A stretch of 64,000 nt of DNA from Bacteroidales bacterium (lineage in GTDB: Bacteria > Bacteroidota > Bacteroidia > Bacteroidales > VadinHA17). The DNA is taken from positions 62,001-126,000 of the forward strand of contig JAJFVL010000035.1 in NCBI GenBank assembly GCA_021371855.1, read 5' to 3'. This document shows positions 17,727-25,552 of the stretch, one piece after another; within the stretch, counting starts at the first letter, position 1; each line of letters starts with the position of its first letter. The position numbers and the translations under genes are program-made. Below the pieces are notes generated by a model. The model searched no databases, was not told where the DNA came from, and saw only the letters and a list, made by a program, of their open reading frames with translations.

Positions 17727-17991
17727 GCCTGCTAAAAAGTTTATCGACACCTGTAAGAAGATCTTTTTCCACAGATTTGTAATAAGCTTTTATAATTTTA
17801 GGATTATCCTTGCCATCAGGATTGTTAACCCTGGAAATAAGGTCATTTCTGAAATTAACAGCATCAGAAATTATAGCGGATAATTCATCAGATTGATTGT
17901 CAGAATGAATCCTTGAATAAACGAAACAATCAGAAATCACTTCAAAAACCAGGTAATCAATATCTTTTTTGAGTCCTCTTACGCTTGCCAT
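17698..17991 (-). CDS. Small helical protein of Bacteroidota, unknown function
   Basis: The 97-residue product begins MASVRGLKKDIDYLVFEVISDC and is predicted mostly helical, with a central NNPDG turn; it has no signal or membrane segment. I recall similar short proteins with the same opening in other Bacteroidales, but no function. Its 3' end overlaps the end of the amrS gene by 29 bp on the opposite strand. Low-complexity and shadow explanations are unlikely because the amino-acid composition is normal and an ATG with its own upstream space is present. Confidence 0.7.
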   Translation of the reverse strand: MASVRGLKKDIDYLVFEVISDCFVYSRIHSDNQSDELSAIISDAVNFRNDLISRVNNPDGKDNPKIIKAYYKSVEKDLLTGVDKLFSRLSALTSAKK

Positions 17992-18060
17992 ACAATATGA
18001 ATTTGAATTATTTAAGTTGCAAATATACTAAAATTATCCTATAGTCTGATCAACATACAG

Positions 18061-18891
18061 TCATAATTCAGGTCTGAAAATCCTGATACTTTCTTCTGCC
18101 TGACCCATGTAAAGCTGCCTCAGCTTCTCCATCAACGGAAGACTCACATCAAAAAGAATATCGCCTATGCAATAAAAAGGGAGAACCATTGGGGATGTCC
18201 CTGTCATAAAGACTGCGTCATAGTCTGAAATATCATTCGCATTGACACATTTCAACTCCACTTTGATTTTATTTTTACTGCATAATTCAAGAATATGTTT
18301 CCGGGTTATTCCATTAAGGATAACGTTGTCAGGCGCTGTAACCAGCTTGTCGTCTTTAAGGAAAAAAATATTTGACCTGCTTCCTTCTGTTATCAGATTA
18401 TTTTTGTTGACAAGAAGAGCTTCATACCCACTTTCCTGAATCAGTTTATGATAAATAAATGATCTTAGTTTATGATCTATCACTTTCGATTCAGGGTCTT
18501 TGCGTTCAGCGTTAAAGAGGATCCCTTTTACCCCTTTCTTATATTGTTCTGCAGATGGAAAGATAGACTCAATATAATATATCAGATAATTTTCCGATTC
18601 GTTATTAAAGTTAAAAACAATCTTAAGGTTTGCTTCTTTTTTCTTATCCGATCTTGCAAGCGAAATTATTCCTTTCCTCAGAGCAGCTATATCCGCAAGC
18701 TGAGTCTTGTGCTGAATTTTCAGACTGGAAGCCAGCCTCTCCATATGATCGTTGAAAAAGACCGGGCTGCCTTTTACCATTCTTATAACTTCATAAATGG
18801 AATCACCTTCATAGATTAAAGCATTATCAAACAAATCCGCCGTGGTAAGCTCTCCGTTAAGTATGAAATTTTTTCCGTAGCATTCATTCAT
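18061..18891 (-). CDS. Class IV aminotransferase (branched-chain aminotransferase / aminodeoxychorismate lyase family)
   Basis: Translated from the ATG ending at 18891, the product opens MNECYGKNFILNGELTTADLF and has DNALIYEGDSIYEVIRMVKG, PVFFNDHMERLASS, the PLP-lysine region SKVIDHKLRSFIYHKLI, and EALLVNKNNLITEGSRSNIFFLK with the conserved E-G-S-R-S-N. These are class IV hallmarks. At 277 residues it is closer in size to aminodeoxychorismate lyase or D-amino-acid aminotransferase than to IlvE. The frame extends another 171 bp upstream, but that part is unlike protein. It is divergent from the exonuclease gene. Confidence 0.88.
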   Translation of the reverse strand: MNECYGKNFILNGELTTADLFDNALIYEGDSIYEVIRMVKGSPVFFNDHMERLASSLKIQHKTQLADIAALRKGIISLARSDKKKEANLKIVFNFNNESENYLIYYIESIFPSAEQYKKGVKGILFNAERKDPESKVIDHKLRSFIYHKLIQESGYEALLVNKNNLITEGSRSNIFFLKDDKLVTAPDNVILNGITRKHILELCSKNKIKVELKCVNANDISDYDAVFMTGTSPMVLPFYCIGDILFDVSLPLMEKLRQLYMGQAEESIRIFRPEL

Positions 18892-18991
18892 AATAAACTT
18901 TTTTTTACAGGACAAAAATACAAACAAACAATTAATCGGCCCGCAATTCTGATTATATTCGTCGCTACAATTGCAAAGGAGATTTCTGCGC

Positions 18992-20362
18992 ATGTATGCA
19001 ATCATCGATATTGAGACTACAGGGGGGAGCCCAAAGTGGGAGAAAATCACTGAAATTGCCATGTATCTTCACGATGGGACCCAGATAACAGGTGAATTTG
19101 TCACTTTGGTAAACCCTGAAAAAAATATTCCTTATTATATTACCAACCTCACAGGGATAACAAATGAGATGGTTGAGAATGCTCCCCGTTTTTATGAAAT
19201 TGCAAAAAAAATAGTTGAATTGACAGAAGACAGAACCTTTGTAGCACATAATGCACGATTTGACTATTCATTCATCAGGCAGGAATTTAAATCACTAGGA
19301 TTCAATTACAAGAGAAATACTCTTGACACCGTTGCTTTAAGCAGGAAACTCCTACCCGGTCACAGATCGTATAGTCTTGGCAACATATGCGATGACCTGA
19401 GTATTTCAATTGTGGGAAGGCACAGAGCTGCAGGAGATGCTCTGGCTACTGTTCGGCTCTTTGAAATTCTGATGGAAAAAGACCGGGAAATCAATGGCAG
19501 CAGATCAACTCTTTTCCGGAACACAAAAGTCTCTAAGTTGAATCCAAAGCTTGATATTACCAAAATTGAGAATATTCCTGAAGAACCTGGGGTTTATTAT
19601 TTCTATAATGAAAATGACGATCTGATATATATAGGGAAGAGCCAGAATCTCCGTCAAAGGATAAGCACACATCTCTCAAACAACTCCACCCATCGTGCCA
19701 TGGAGATGCGCGATCAGATCGCTGATATTGATTGGGAGACAACGGGAAGTGAGCTTATCGCACTTCTTAAGGAATCATCAGAAATTAAGAAGAATAAGCC
19801 GGTCTTTAACAGAGCGCAGCGAAGGACAAACTTCCAATGGGGTCTGTTCAGCTTTACAGATCAAAACGGATATATAAATTTCCGTTACGGATTACTTGAC
19901 AATGATGATTCTCCCCTTTCAGTATTTACTTCAAAAGATAAAGTGAAGTCAACGCTTAATTCACTTGTTGAGAAGTACGGCCTGTGTCAGAAACTTTCGG
20001 GTCTTTATGAGACTGAAGGTGCTTGTTTTCAGTACCAGGTTGGTATATGCAGGGGAGCCTGCTGCGGAAAAGAATCTGCAAAAGAATATAATATAAAGGC
20101 CACCAGGGCAACCGAGGAGTTCTTATTTACACGACGAAACTTTTTTATAATTGATACAGGGCGTTGCATTGAGGAAAGGTGCGCCGTAAAAATCGTCAAC
20201 GGTAAGTATGCAGGATATGGTTACTTCAATATTAATGAAATGGGATTCGGTTTGTCTGCAATTCACGATTGTATAAAACCATGGGCTGATAACCGGGATA
20301 TTCAGACAATACTAAAACAATATCTTAAAAATAAAAGAGTTGAAAAGATAGTTGAATTCTGA
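18992..20362 (+). CDS. DEDDh 3'-5' exonuclease fused to a UvrC-type GIY-YIG nuclease
   Basis: Residues 1-165 form a DnaQ-type exonuclease: YAIIDIETTGG (motif I, D and E), FVAHNARFDYSFI (motif II) and HRAAGDALATVRLF (motif III, H and D). From about residue 190 a GIY-YIG domain follows: PEEPGVYYFYNENDDLIYIGKSQNLRQRI, as in the N-terminus of UvrC and in Cho. The C-terminal part with AQRRTNFQWGL and a Cys cluster (CFQYQVGICRGACCG) resembles the UvrC cysteine region. Such fusions are annotated as PolC-type or Cho-like proteins and may act in nucleotide excision repair. The ATG at 18992 has AAAGGAG 12 bases upstream; a TTG at 18971 is rejected. Confidence 0.88.
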   Translation: MYAIIDIETTGGSPKWEKITEIAMYLHDGTQITGEFVTLVNPEKNIPYYITNLTGITNEMVENAPRFYEIAKKIVELTEDRTFVAHNARFDYSFIRQEFKSLGFNYKRNTLDTVALSRKLLPGHRSYSLGNICDDLSISIVGRHRAAGDALATVRLFEILMEKDREINGSRSTLFRNTKVSKLNPKLDITKIENIPEEPGVYYFYNENDDLIYIGKSQNLRQRISTHLSNNSTHRAMEMRDQIADIDWETTGSELIALLKESSEIKKNKPVFNRAQRRTNFQWGLFSFTDQNGYINFRYGLLDNDDSPLSVFTSKDKVKSTLNSLVEKYGLCQKLSGLYETEGACFQYQVGICRGACCGKESAKEYNIKATRATEEFLFTRRNFFIIDTGRCIEERCAVKIVNGKYAGYGYFNINEMGFGLSAIHDCIKPWADNRDIQTILKQYLKNKRVEKIVEF

Positions 20363-20404
20363 AACCTGTGAAAGCCTCAGTCAGCATTGCAGATAAATTA
20401 TATT

Positions 20405-20412
20405 TATATTTG
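20405..20412 (+). promoter_or_regulatory. Candidate Bacteroidota -7 box upstream of phosphate-transport operon
   Basis: TATATTTG matches the Bacteroidota TAnnTTTG box, 24 bp before the ATG of the DUF47 gene. A TTG lies at 20387-20389, somewhat close for a -33 element. Motif matches of this length occur by chance in AT-rich DNA. Confidence 0.4.
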
Positions 20413-20436
20413 TTATCAAACTAAAAATCATAAAAG

Positions 20437-21087
20437 ATGGCTGTTTTCACACGGACCACAAAAAATCTGATTCTCAAAATTGATGAATTTTTTGATAACA
20501 TTGACATTGGATTATTGGTTTTCAAAGAAGCAATAAAAGATTTTCTTGATAAAGACATGGATGCGTTTCAACGCCATCTTCAGAAAATTGAGTCACTCGA
20601 AAACAATGCAGACAGACTTCAGCGAGAGATTGAAAATGAGATGATAACCCATTCCATATTGCCACAGCACCGGGCAGAGGTCAGTACACTTATCGATGAA
20701 CTTGATGAGATAATTGATGCTCTTAAAAGCTCCTTAAATGAGTTTAACATTGAATTACCCGAAATACCCCCTTCACTCAATAAAATCTTCATAAGTCTGT
20801 CTGAAACATCAGTCAATGCTGCAGAAGAACTGATCCCTGCTGCCAGAGCATACTTCAAAGCGCCCTATACAGTCAGGGAAAAATTACTTAAAGTATACTA
20901 TTTTGAAAGTGAGACAGATAAGATTTCCTTGAACATAAAAAAGATCATATTTCAGGAGATGGATGAATTAGACCTTGCTCATAAAGCTCATTTAAGATAT
21001 ATTATTCACCATGTGGAAGTTATCTCCGATCTGGCCCAGAAAGCTGCCGATCTTCTTTCGGGAATGGCAATAAAAATTGTGATGTAG
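20437..21087 (+). CDS. DUF47 / PhoU-like phosphate transport regulator (Pit accessory protein)
   Basis: The 216-residue all-helical protein has the DUF47 (TIGR00153) pattern: FFDNIDIGLLVFKEAI near the start, ESLENNADRLQREIENEM, ILPQHRAEVSTLIDELDEIID and SETDKISLNIKKIIFQE. These PhoU-like proteins pair with low-affinity phosphate transporters and are thought to control them. The stop is one base before the transporter start, so the two genes are surely one operon. Confidence 0.92.
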   Translation: MAVFTRTTKNLILKIDEFFDNIDIGLLVFKEAIKDFLDKDMDAFQRHLQKIESLENNADRLQREIENEMITHSILPQHRAEVSTLIDELDEIIDALKSSLNEFNIELPEIPPSLNKIFISLSETSVNAAEELIPAARAYFKAPYTVREKLLKVYYFESETDKISLNIKKIIFQEMDELDLAHKAHLRYIIHHVEVISDLAQKAADLLSGMAIKIVM

Positions 21088-21088
21088 A

Positions 21089-22339
21089 ATGATACTTTTC
21101 TTTTTGACAAGCGGGCTTTTTCTTGGATGGTCACTGGGGGCAAATGATGCTTCGCACATTTTCGGCTCTGCTGTTGGATCTAAGATGATTTCGTTCAGGA
21201 AAGCTGCTATAGTTGCATCAGTCTTTTTTATCCTCGGAGCTGTAATACAGGGATCAGGTACATCTAATACCCTGGCAAAGCTTGGTGCTGTCAATGCTAT
21301 AGGAGGTTCTTTTACAGTTGCATTTGCTGCAGCTGTTACAATATACATGATGACAAAATTTGCACTTCCTATCTCAACGACGCAAGCGATTGTAGGTGCT
21401 ATAATCGGGTGGAACATTTTTACAGGAAACAATACAGACAGCTTCACATTATCAAAGATTGTTGCTGCATGGATAGCCGGGCCGGTCATCGGTGCTGTTT
21501 TTGCCATTATCCTGTTCATTCTTCTTAAAAAAATTAAAAAATCAGTAAGTATTCACCTTATCAGATTTGAATCATATATCAAGACAGGATTAATTGTTGT
21601 CGGAGCTTTCGGGGCCTACAGCCTTGGAGCAAATAACATAGCTAACGTGATGGGAGTTTTTATTCCCGCATTCCATCTTCAGGATCTTAATCTGGGCTTT
21701 TTTACACTTAACTCAAACCAGCAGTTATTTCTTCTTGGAAGCCTGGCAGTTGCAACAGGCATAATAACCTATTCATGGAAAGTGATGGAGACCATTGGCA
21801 GCAACATTGTAGAGCTTTCCTCCGAAGCAGCACTGATAGTTGTCTTAGCCCAGTCACTTGTTTTATTTATATTTTCATCAACCGGATTATCTGAGTTCTT
21901 TGTAAGTACCGGCCTCCCTCCCATCCCGATGGTTCCAGTTTCAAGTTCCCAGGTCATTGTTGGCTGCATTCTTGGAATCGGTTTGTATAAGGGAGCCAGA
22001 AATATTAACTTTAAGGTTCTGAGGGATATTGGATTAGCATGGGTGGCTTCACCTGTCGCCTCCGGCTTTCTCGCATTTTTCCTCCTGTTTTTCATGAAAA
22101 ATATCTTCAATATAAACGTTGGATCAAAAGTCGCCGGATCAATCGGCACTTCTCAGCAGATACCCGATTCAATAATGTATGACCAGACTGGTGTTTCGGG
22201 TATCATCAAGTATCTTCTGCTGGGATTATTGGTCTTTGGAACAATCGGAATTCTTTTTTATATCCTTCTGGAAAATAAAAAAAGAAAAGAGATGCAAAGA
22301 TCCGAAGACAAGTTCTGGAAAAATATGAAGCAAAAATAA
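21089..22339 (+). CDS. Inorganic phosphate transporter, PiT family
   Basis: The 416-residue membrane protein carries the two inverted PiT signatures, GWSLGANDASHIFGSAVGS in the first helix and AYSLGANNIANVMGVF in the second half, plus PISTTQAIVGAIIGWN and VPVSSSQVIVGCILGIG, the paired P-x-S-[ST]-[ST]-Q motifs. About ten hydrophobic segments are visible. It imports phosphate driven by a cation gradient. It follows the DUF47 gene by one base. Confidence 0.93.
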   Translation: MILFFLTSGLFLGWSLGANDASHIFGSAVGSKMISFRKAAIVASVFFILGAVIQGSGTSNTLAKLGAVNAIGGSFTVAFAAAVTIYMMTKFALPISTTQAIVGAIIGWNIFTGNNTDSFTLSKIVAAWIAGPVIGAVFAIILFILLKKIKKSVSIHLIRFESYIKTGLIVVGAFGAYSLGANNIANVMGVFIPAFHLQDLNLGFFTLNSNQQLFLLGSLAVATGIITYSWKVMETIGSNIVELSSEAALIVVLAQSLVLFIFSSTGLSEFFVSTGLPPIPMVPVSSSQVIVGCILGIGLYKGARNINFKVLRDIGLAWVASPVASGFLAFFLLFFMKNIFNINVGSKVAGSIGTSQQIPDSIMYDQTGVSGIIKYLLLGLLVFGTIGILFYILLENKKRKEMQRSEDKFWKNMKQK

Positions 22340-22342
22340 AAT

Positions 22343-22359
22343 CGGGGGCTTTAACCCCG
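22343..22359 (+). terminator. Possible stem-loop terminator after phosphate transporter
   Basis: CGGGG at 22343-22347 pairs with CCCCG at 22355-22359 around a 7-base loop, 4 bp past the PiT stop and between convergent genes. No strong T-run follows (ACTTTT), so the terminator function is only likely. Confidence 0.45.
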
Positions 22360-22405
22360 GACTTTTGCTATAATAAACCGTTAAGTCTCACATTGAAGAC
22401 AATAG

Positions 22406-23260
22406 CTATAGTCCTGAATCGTTTGTATCGTGATCAGATAGCGGATCATGCTGATGAAAAATATAATGCGAATGATAATGTTTGTGAATTTCTCCCCCAT
22501 GCTTATGAACATGCTCATGAATCAGGTTAACGCTTATCAGGAATTTTTCATCACTGAGTATCTCTGAGGCAGTACCTATCTTCCGGATTGTATGATCTTC
22601 TGAAATTGTTGCAACTCTAGGCTGAAGATGATCGATCAGATCAAGGTGATGTGTAGTGAAAATTATGGTCTTTCCTGCACGGTTTAATTCAATTAGCAAT
22701 TCAATGAACGATGTCTGGGCTTTAGGATCTAAACTTGAAAGAGGCTCGTCAACAAGCAGGACATCAGGATTCATTGTAAGAACAGAGGCAATGGCAACCT
22801 TTTTCTTTTCTCCGCCTGAAAGCATATAAACCGAACGTTCTTTAAGATATCCGATACCAAGATATGATAAGGTCTGCTCAGCTCTTTCTTTTGCAATTTC
22901 AAAAGGAAGATTAAGTTGTAAAGGGGCAAACATCAGTTCATCCAGAACTGTGGGACAGAATAATTGTATATCTGGATTCTGAAAAACATAACCCATGCGC
23001 TGACGTAACTCCAATCCTGAATCCTTATCCTGCAGTGATTTTTCAGTCACCCGTTTCCCGTCAAACAAGACTTCTCCTGAATCAGGGATAATAAGTGCAT
23101 TAATTATATGTAACAATGTCGACTTTCCACTTCCATTAAGACCGATAATAGAAAACATTTCACCTTTTTTAACAGAAAGGTTAATATTCTTAAGCGCGGG
23201 GATTTTGCCGTAATATGAATAGTCAACATTTATTAATGAAATAATATCTTCCACAATCAC
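22406..23260 (-). CDS. cbiO: ECF-type nickel/cobalt transporter ATPase with histidine-rich tail
   Basis: This ABC ATPase has Walker A (GLNGSGKSTLLH), Q-loop (YVFQNPDIQLF, typical of ECF ATPases), signature LSGGEKKKVAIAS, Walker B VLLVDEPLSSLDP and the switch FTTHHLDL. The last ~40 residues are an extension with more than ten histidines (HEHVHKHGGE, HKHYHSHYIFHQHD), a probable metal-binding tail. It starts 1 bp after cbiQ and closes the four-gene cbiM-N-Q-O operon, powering Ni2+ or Co2+ uptake. Confidence 0.92.
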   Translation of the reverse strand: MIVEDIISLINVDYSYYGKIPALKNINLSVKKGEMFSIIGLNGSGKSTLLHIINALIIPDSGEVLFDGKRVTEKSLQDKDSGLELRQRMGYVFQNPDIQLFCPTVLDELMFAPLQLNLPFEIAKERAEQTLSYLGIGYLKERSVYMLSGGEKKKVAIASVLTMNPDVLLVDEPLSSLDPKAQTSFIELLIELNRAGKTIIFTTHHLDLIDHLQPRVATISEDHTIRKIGTASEILSDEKFLISVNLIHEHVHKHGGEIHKHYHSHYIFHQHDPLSDHDTNDSGL

Positions 23261-23261
23261 C

Positions 23262-24188
23262 TCATATTAAAATTATACCTATGCCAAACGCAATAACAAT
23301 GATCAGTGTAATAAAATCGATAACAGTAAAATGTTTTGGAGAATGAATCATTACTTTTCCCTGATAACCTCTTGAAACCATTGCATAATACGTACCTTCA
23401 TAAATAATCATTGACCTTTTAAAAATAAAATAAATCCTGCCGCCAATCAGTCTCCTTATATTGCTGTTTTTAATATTTCCTGAAAGTCTTGACTTTAATG
23501 CAAAATAAGTTTCCTCGATAGTTCTTGAAAGGATGATAATATATTTATAAGCAAGAGTTATGATCATAAGGAAAGTGTCAGGCACTCTGAATATCCTGAA
23601 TGATTTAATAAATGCAGGGAAAGATGTTGTATAAATTATCAACAGAGCTAATGAGACCGAATTAAGCACCCTCAGGAAAACCATAAATACAACGTGAAAT
23701 CCGTTCAGGGTGAAACCTATGTCCTGAGGAATATAATAAATCCAGAAACGCAAAGGTTTATCGAGTGAGATCAGATTAAAAACGATTTCTCCTTGTGTTA
23801 TGATATTCAATGATGCCGGAAAAACTACGACAAACCCGAACATGAATGCAAGAAAGAATATTTTCCTGTATACCTCAAAGACCCTTATCCTTGAAACAAT
23901 ATAAAAAATGAGGATAACCGCGGTAACGATTATTTGGGCAACCAGATTATTGATAATACTGATTACGACAACAAGAAAAATCAGCGAAAATAGTTTTACA
24001 TCCGGATTTATTTTTTGAACAGGATTTTCTTTTGTCGCATTTTCTTCCTGTAAATAAATAGACTTAACGGCCGTTGCTGCATTCAAAATAGTTTTATCGA
24101 GGAAGGAAAGTTTCGCTCCCTGTAATTTTACAGATCCATTCCTGCCAACTCCGGGGTTAAGTAAATATGGAGGGATCTTATTTCCCAT
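23262..24188 (-). CDS. cbiQ: ECF-type nickel/cobalt transporter transmembrane subunit
   Basis: The 308-residue protein has about five to six hydrophobic helices and the CbiQ coupling motif region AYKYIIILSRTIEETYFALKSR followed by YAMVSRGYQG. The A-R-G-type motif (SRLSG, SRGYQG) contacts the ATPase in this family. A ~65-residue hydrophilic N-terminus (GVGRNGSVKLQGAKLSFLDK) precedes the first helix. It overlaps the upstream PDGLE gene by 11 bp and is 1 bp from cbiO. Confidence 0.9.
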   Translation of the reverse strand: MGNKIPPYLLNPGVGRNGSVKLQGAKLSFLDKTILNAATAVKSIYLQEENATKENPVQKINPDVKLFSLIFLVVVISIINNLVAQIIVTAVILIFYIVSRIRVFEVYRKIFFLAFMFGFVVVFPASLNIITQGEIVFNLISLDKPLRFWIYYIPQDIGFTLNGFHVVFMVFLRVLNSVSLALLIIYTTSFPAFIKSFRIFRVPDTFLMIITLAYKYIIILSRTIEETYFALKSRLSGNIKNSNIRRLIGGRIYFIFKRSMIIYEGTYYAMVSRGYQGKVMIHSPKHFTVIDFITLIIVIAFGIGIILI

Positions 24189-24519
24189 TTTTGATAATTA
24201 ATCTGGAAATTAACAACATCACAACATATGTTACAGTTGCACCGAATATTCCTGATACTATATAATAACCAGACTGGTGAACCATCGATTTATCATTACT
24301 TTTAACGGTATAATCAGTCAATGGAGCTTTCCATACATCAGAATATTTTTCAAGACCCTTTGGTACATAACCCACCAGCTCTTTTACCGTCTGAGCCGAC
24401 CATTCCCCCCATGCATCGCCGGCATTAAAAAAAGCAGGCAACAAGATTCCGATTGGTGTAATGATGCATAAACAAAGCAGTACGATAAGGATTTTCTTCT
24501 GGAGCTTATTCATTATCAT
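24178..24519 (-). CDS. PDGLE-domain component of the Ni/Co transporter (CbiN/NikN-like)
   Basis: The roughly 113-residue protein has one N-terminal and one C-terminal membrane helix. Between them is AWGEWSAQTVKELVGYVPKGLEKYSDVWKAPL, the PDGLE-type motif (here PKGLE) of NikN/CbiN-like subunits. The frame is open to 24543; ATGs at 24519 and 24513 follow GGGGGT at a suitable distance, and the first is used here. The gene overlaps the end of cbiM by about 14 bp and the start of cbiQ by 11 bp, indicating translational coupling. Confidence 0.8.
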   Translation of the reverse strand: MIMNKLQKKILIVLLCLCIITPIGILLPAFFNAGDAWGEWSAQTVKELVGYVPKGLEKYSDVWKAPLTDYTVKSNDKSMVHQSGYYIVSGIFGATVTYVVMLLISRLIIKNGK

Positions 24520-25204
24520 TTTTACCCCCTTTTCTGAAAGCATAAATTAATCCAGGTTCATTCCTTAAGAAGTAACTAACAATTATTGCAGTAATAATTC
24601 CTTCAATAATACCGAAAATCAGCAAGTGTTCAATAGCCATTGCAGGAATTGCAATACTAAGATCATAAGGGCAATACAAGGCTTTTCCATAGTTATCAGA
24701 TGCAATCAGGGGCTGTATCCCAAATTCAACAGCTGCCAGTATTGAAGTCATTACCAGACTGAGATATCCTGAAATAAATGCGGAAAAAAATATCCTTTTG
24801 TTCCCGGCTGATCTTTTACCTAGAAGCTTAAAAATGTAATATGCAACAAAAGACATAAATACTGCCATGTTAAAGCAATTTGCACCAATGGCTGTAATTC
24901 CGCCATCTCCAAAAATAAGAGCCTGAATAATCAGGGCTACAGATACTGCTATAGTTGCAGCCCACGGACCAAACAGAATAGCAATAACTGCTGAACCTAC
25001 AGCATGACCCGTCGTACCACCCGGTACCGGTAAATTAAACATCATAATGATAAATGAGAAGGCTGCTGCCATTCCCAGATAAGGAATATCACGGGCCGAT
25101 ACTTCCTTTTTGACTTTTTTTACCGAAACAGCCGCTACCCCAACAAATATTCCAATTAACGGAATGTATGTCTGAGGGCTTAGATATCCATCTGGAATAT
25201 GCAT
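24506..25204 (-). CDS. cbiM: ECF-type nickel/cobalt transporter substrate-binding subunit
   Basis: The start at the ATG ending at 25204 gives MHIPDGYLSPQTYIPLIG, the CbiM/NikM N-terminus in which the Met-His end takes part in metal binding; an upstream open frame of 36 residues is therefore excluded. Other motifs are FNLPVPGGTTGHAVGSAVIAILFGPWAATI and GDGGITAIGANCFNMAVFM. The protein selects Ni2+ or Co2+. It is the first gene of the operon. No cobalamin-biosynthesis genes and no cobalamin-riboswitch box were found nearby, which mildly favours nickel. Confidence 0.92.
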   Translation of the reverse strand: MHIPDGYLSPQTYIPLIGIFVGVAAVSVKKVKKEVSARDIPYLGMAAAFSFIIMMFNLPVPGGTTGHAVGSAVIAILFGPWAATIAVSVALIIQALIFGDGGITAIGANCFNMAVFMSFVAYYIFKLLGKRSAGNKRIFFSAFISGYLSLVMTSILAAVEFGIQPLIASDNYGKALYCPYDLSIAIPAMAIEHLLIFGIIEGIITAIIVSYFLRNEPGLIYAFRKGGKNDNE

Positions 25205-25271
25205 AATTACTTTTAAAAAATCACTTATATCAATATTACTTACTGAGAATCCATAAATATATGAATAATCT

Positions 25272-25301
25272 GTCTGGTAAAACATAGTTTGCAAACCAGA
25301 C
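25272..25301 (-). promoter_or_regulatory. 7-bp inverted repeat with 16-bp spacer in the cbiM leader (NikR-operator-like geometry)
   Basis: GTCTGGT at 25272-25278 and its exact reverse complement ACCAGAC at 25295-25301 are separated by exactly 16 bases, 68 bp upstream of the cbiM start. A dyad with a 16-bp gap is the geometry of NikR operators (E. coli type: GTATGA, 16 bp, TCATAC). The half-site sequence differs, so assignment to NikR is inference. The rest of 25205-25552 (348 bp between divergent genes) shows no gene and no other motif that I trust. Confidence 0.45.
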
Positions 25302-25552
25302 TCATTTAACAAATAAATTACTTACAGTTTCTTCCCGATAAATAGTTGTTGGTCAAACAAGATATAATAATATCATAAAAGTAAAATAAAACAAAACTTT
25401 AAGTATCTATCCTGAACAATGCAATAATTCCGGCTAATTTCAAAGATTTAATCTATTGAATGTTTTGCTTCCGATTGAACAATTTCATTAATTTTATACA
25501 CCATTGAATTTACAATATTTGAAATAATAACTCCCATGAATAACGAAATGGC

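Noticed and set aside
17647..17883. 78-residue plus-strand frame at the end of amrS
   Set aside because: Shadow of amrS and of the antisense 97-residue gene, without family features.
25205..25552. Cobalamin riboswitch ahead of cbiM
   Set aside because: I looked for a B12-box-like element on the minus strand and saw none; only the 7-bp dyad is there.
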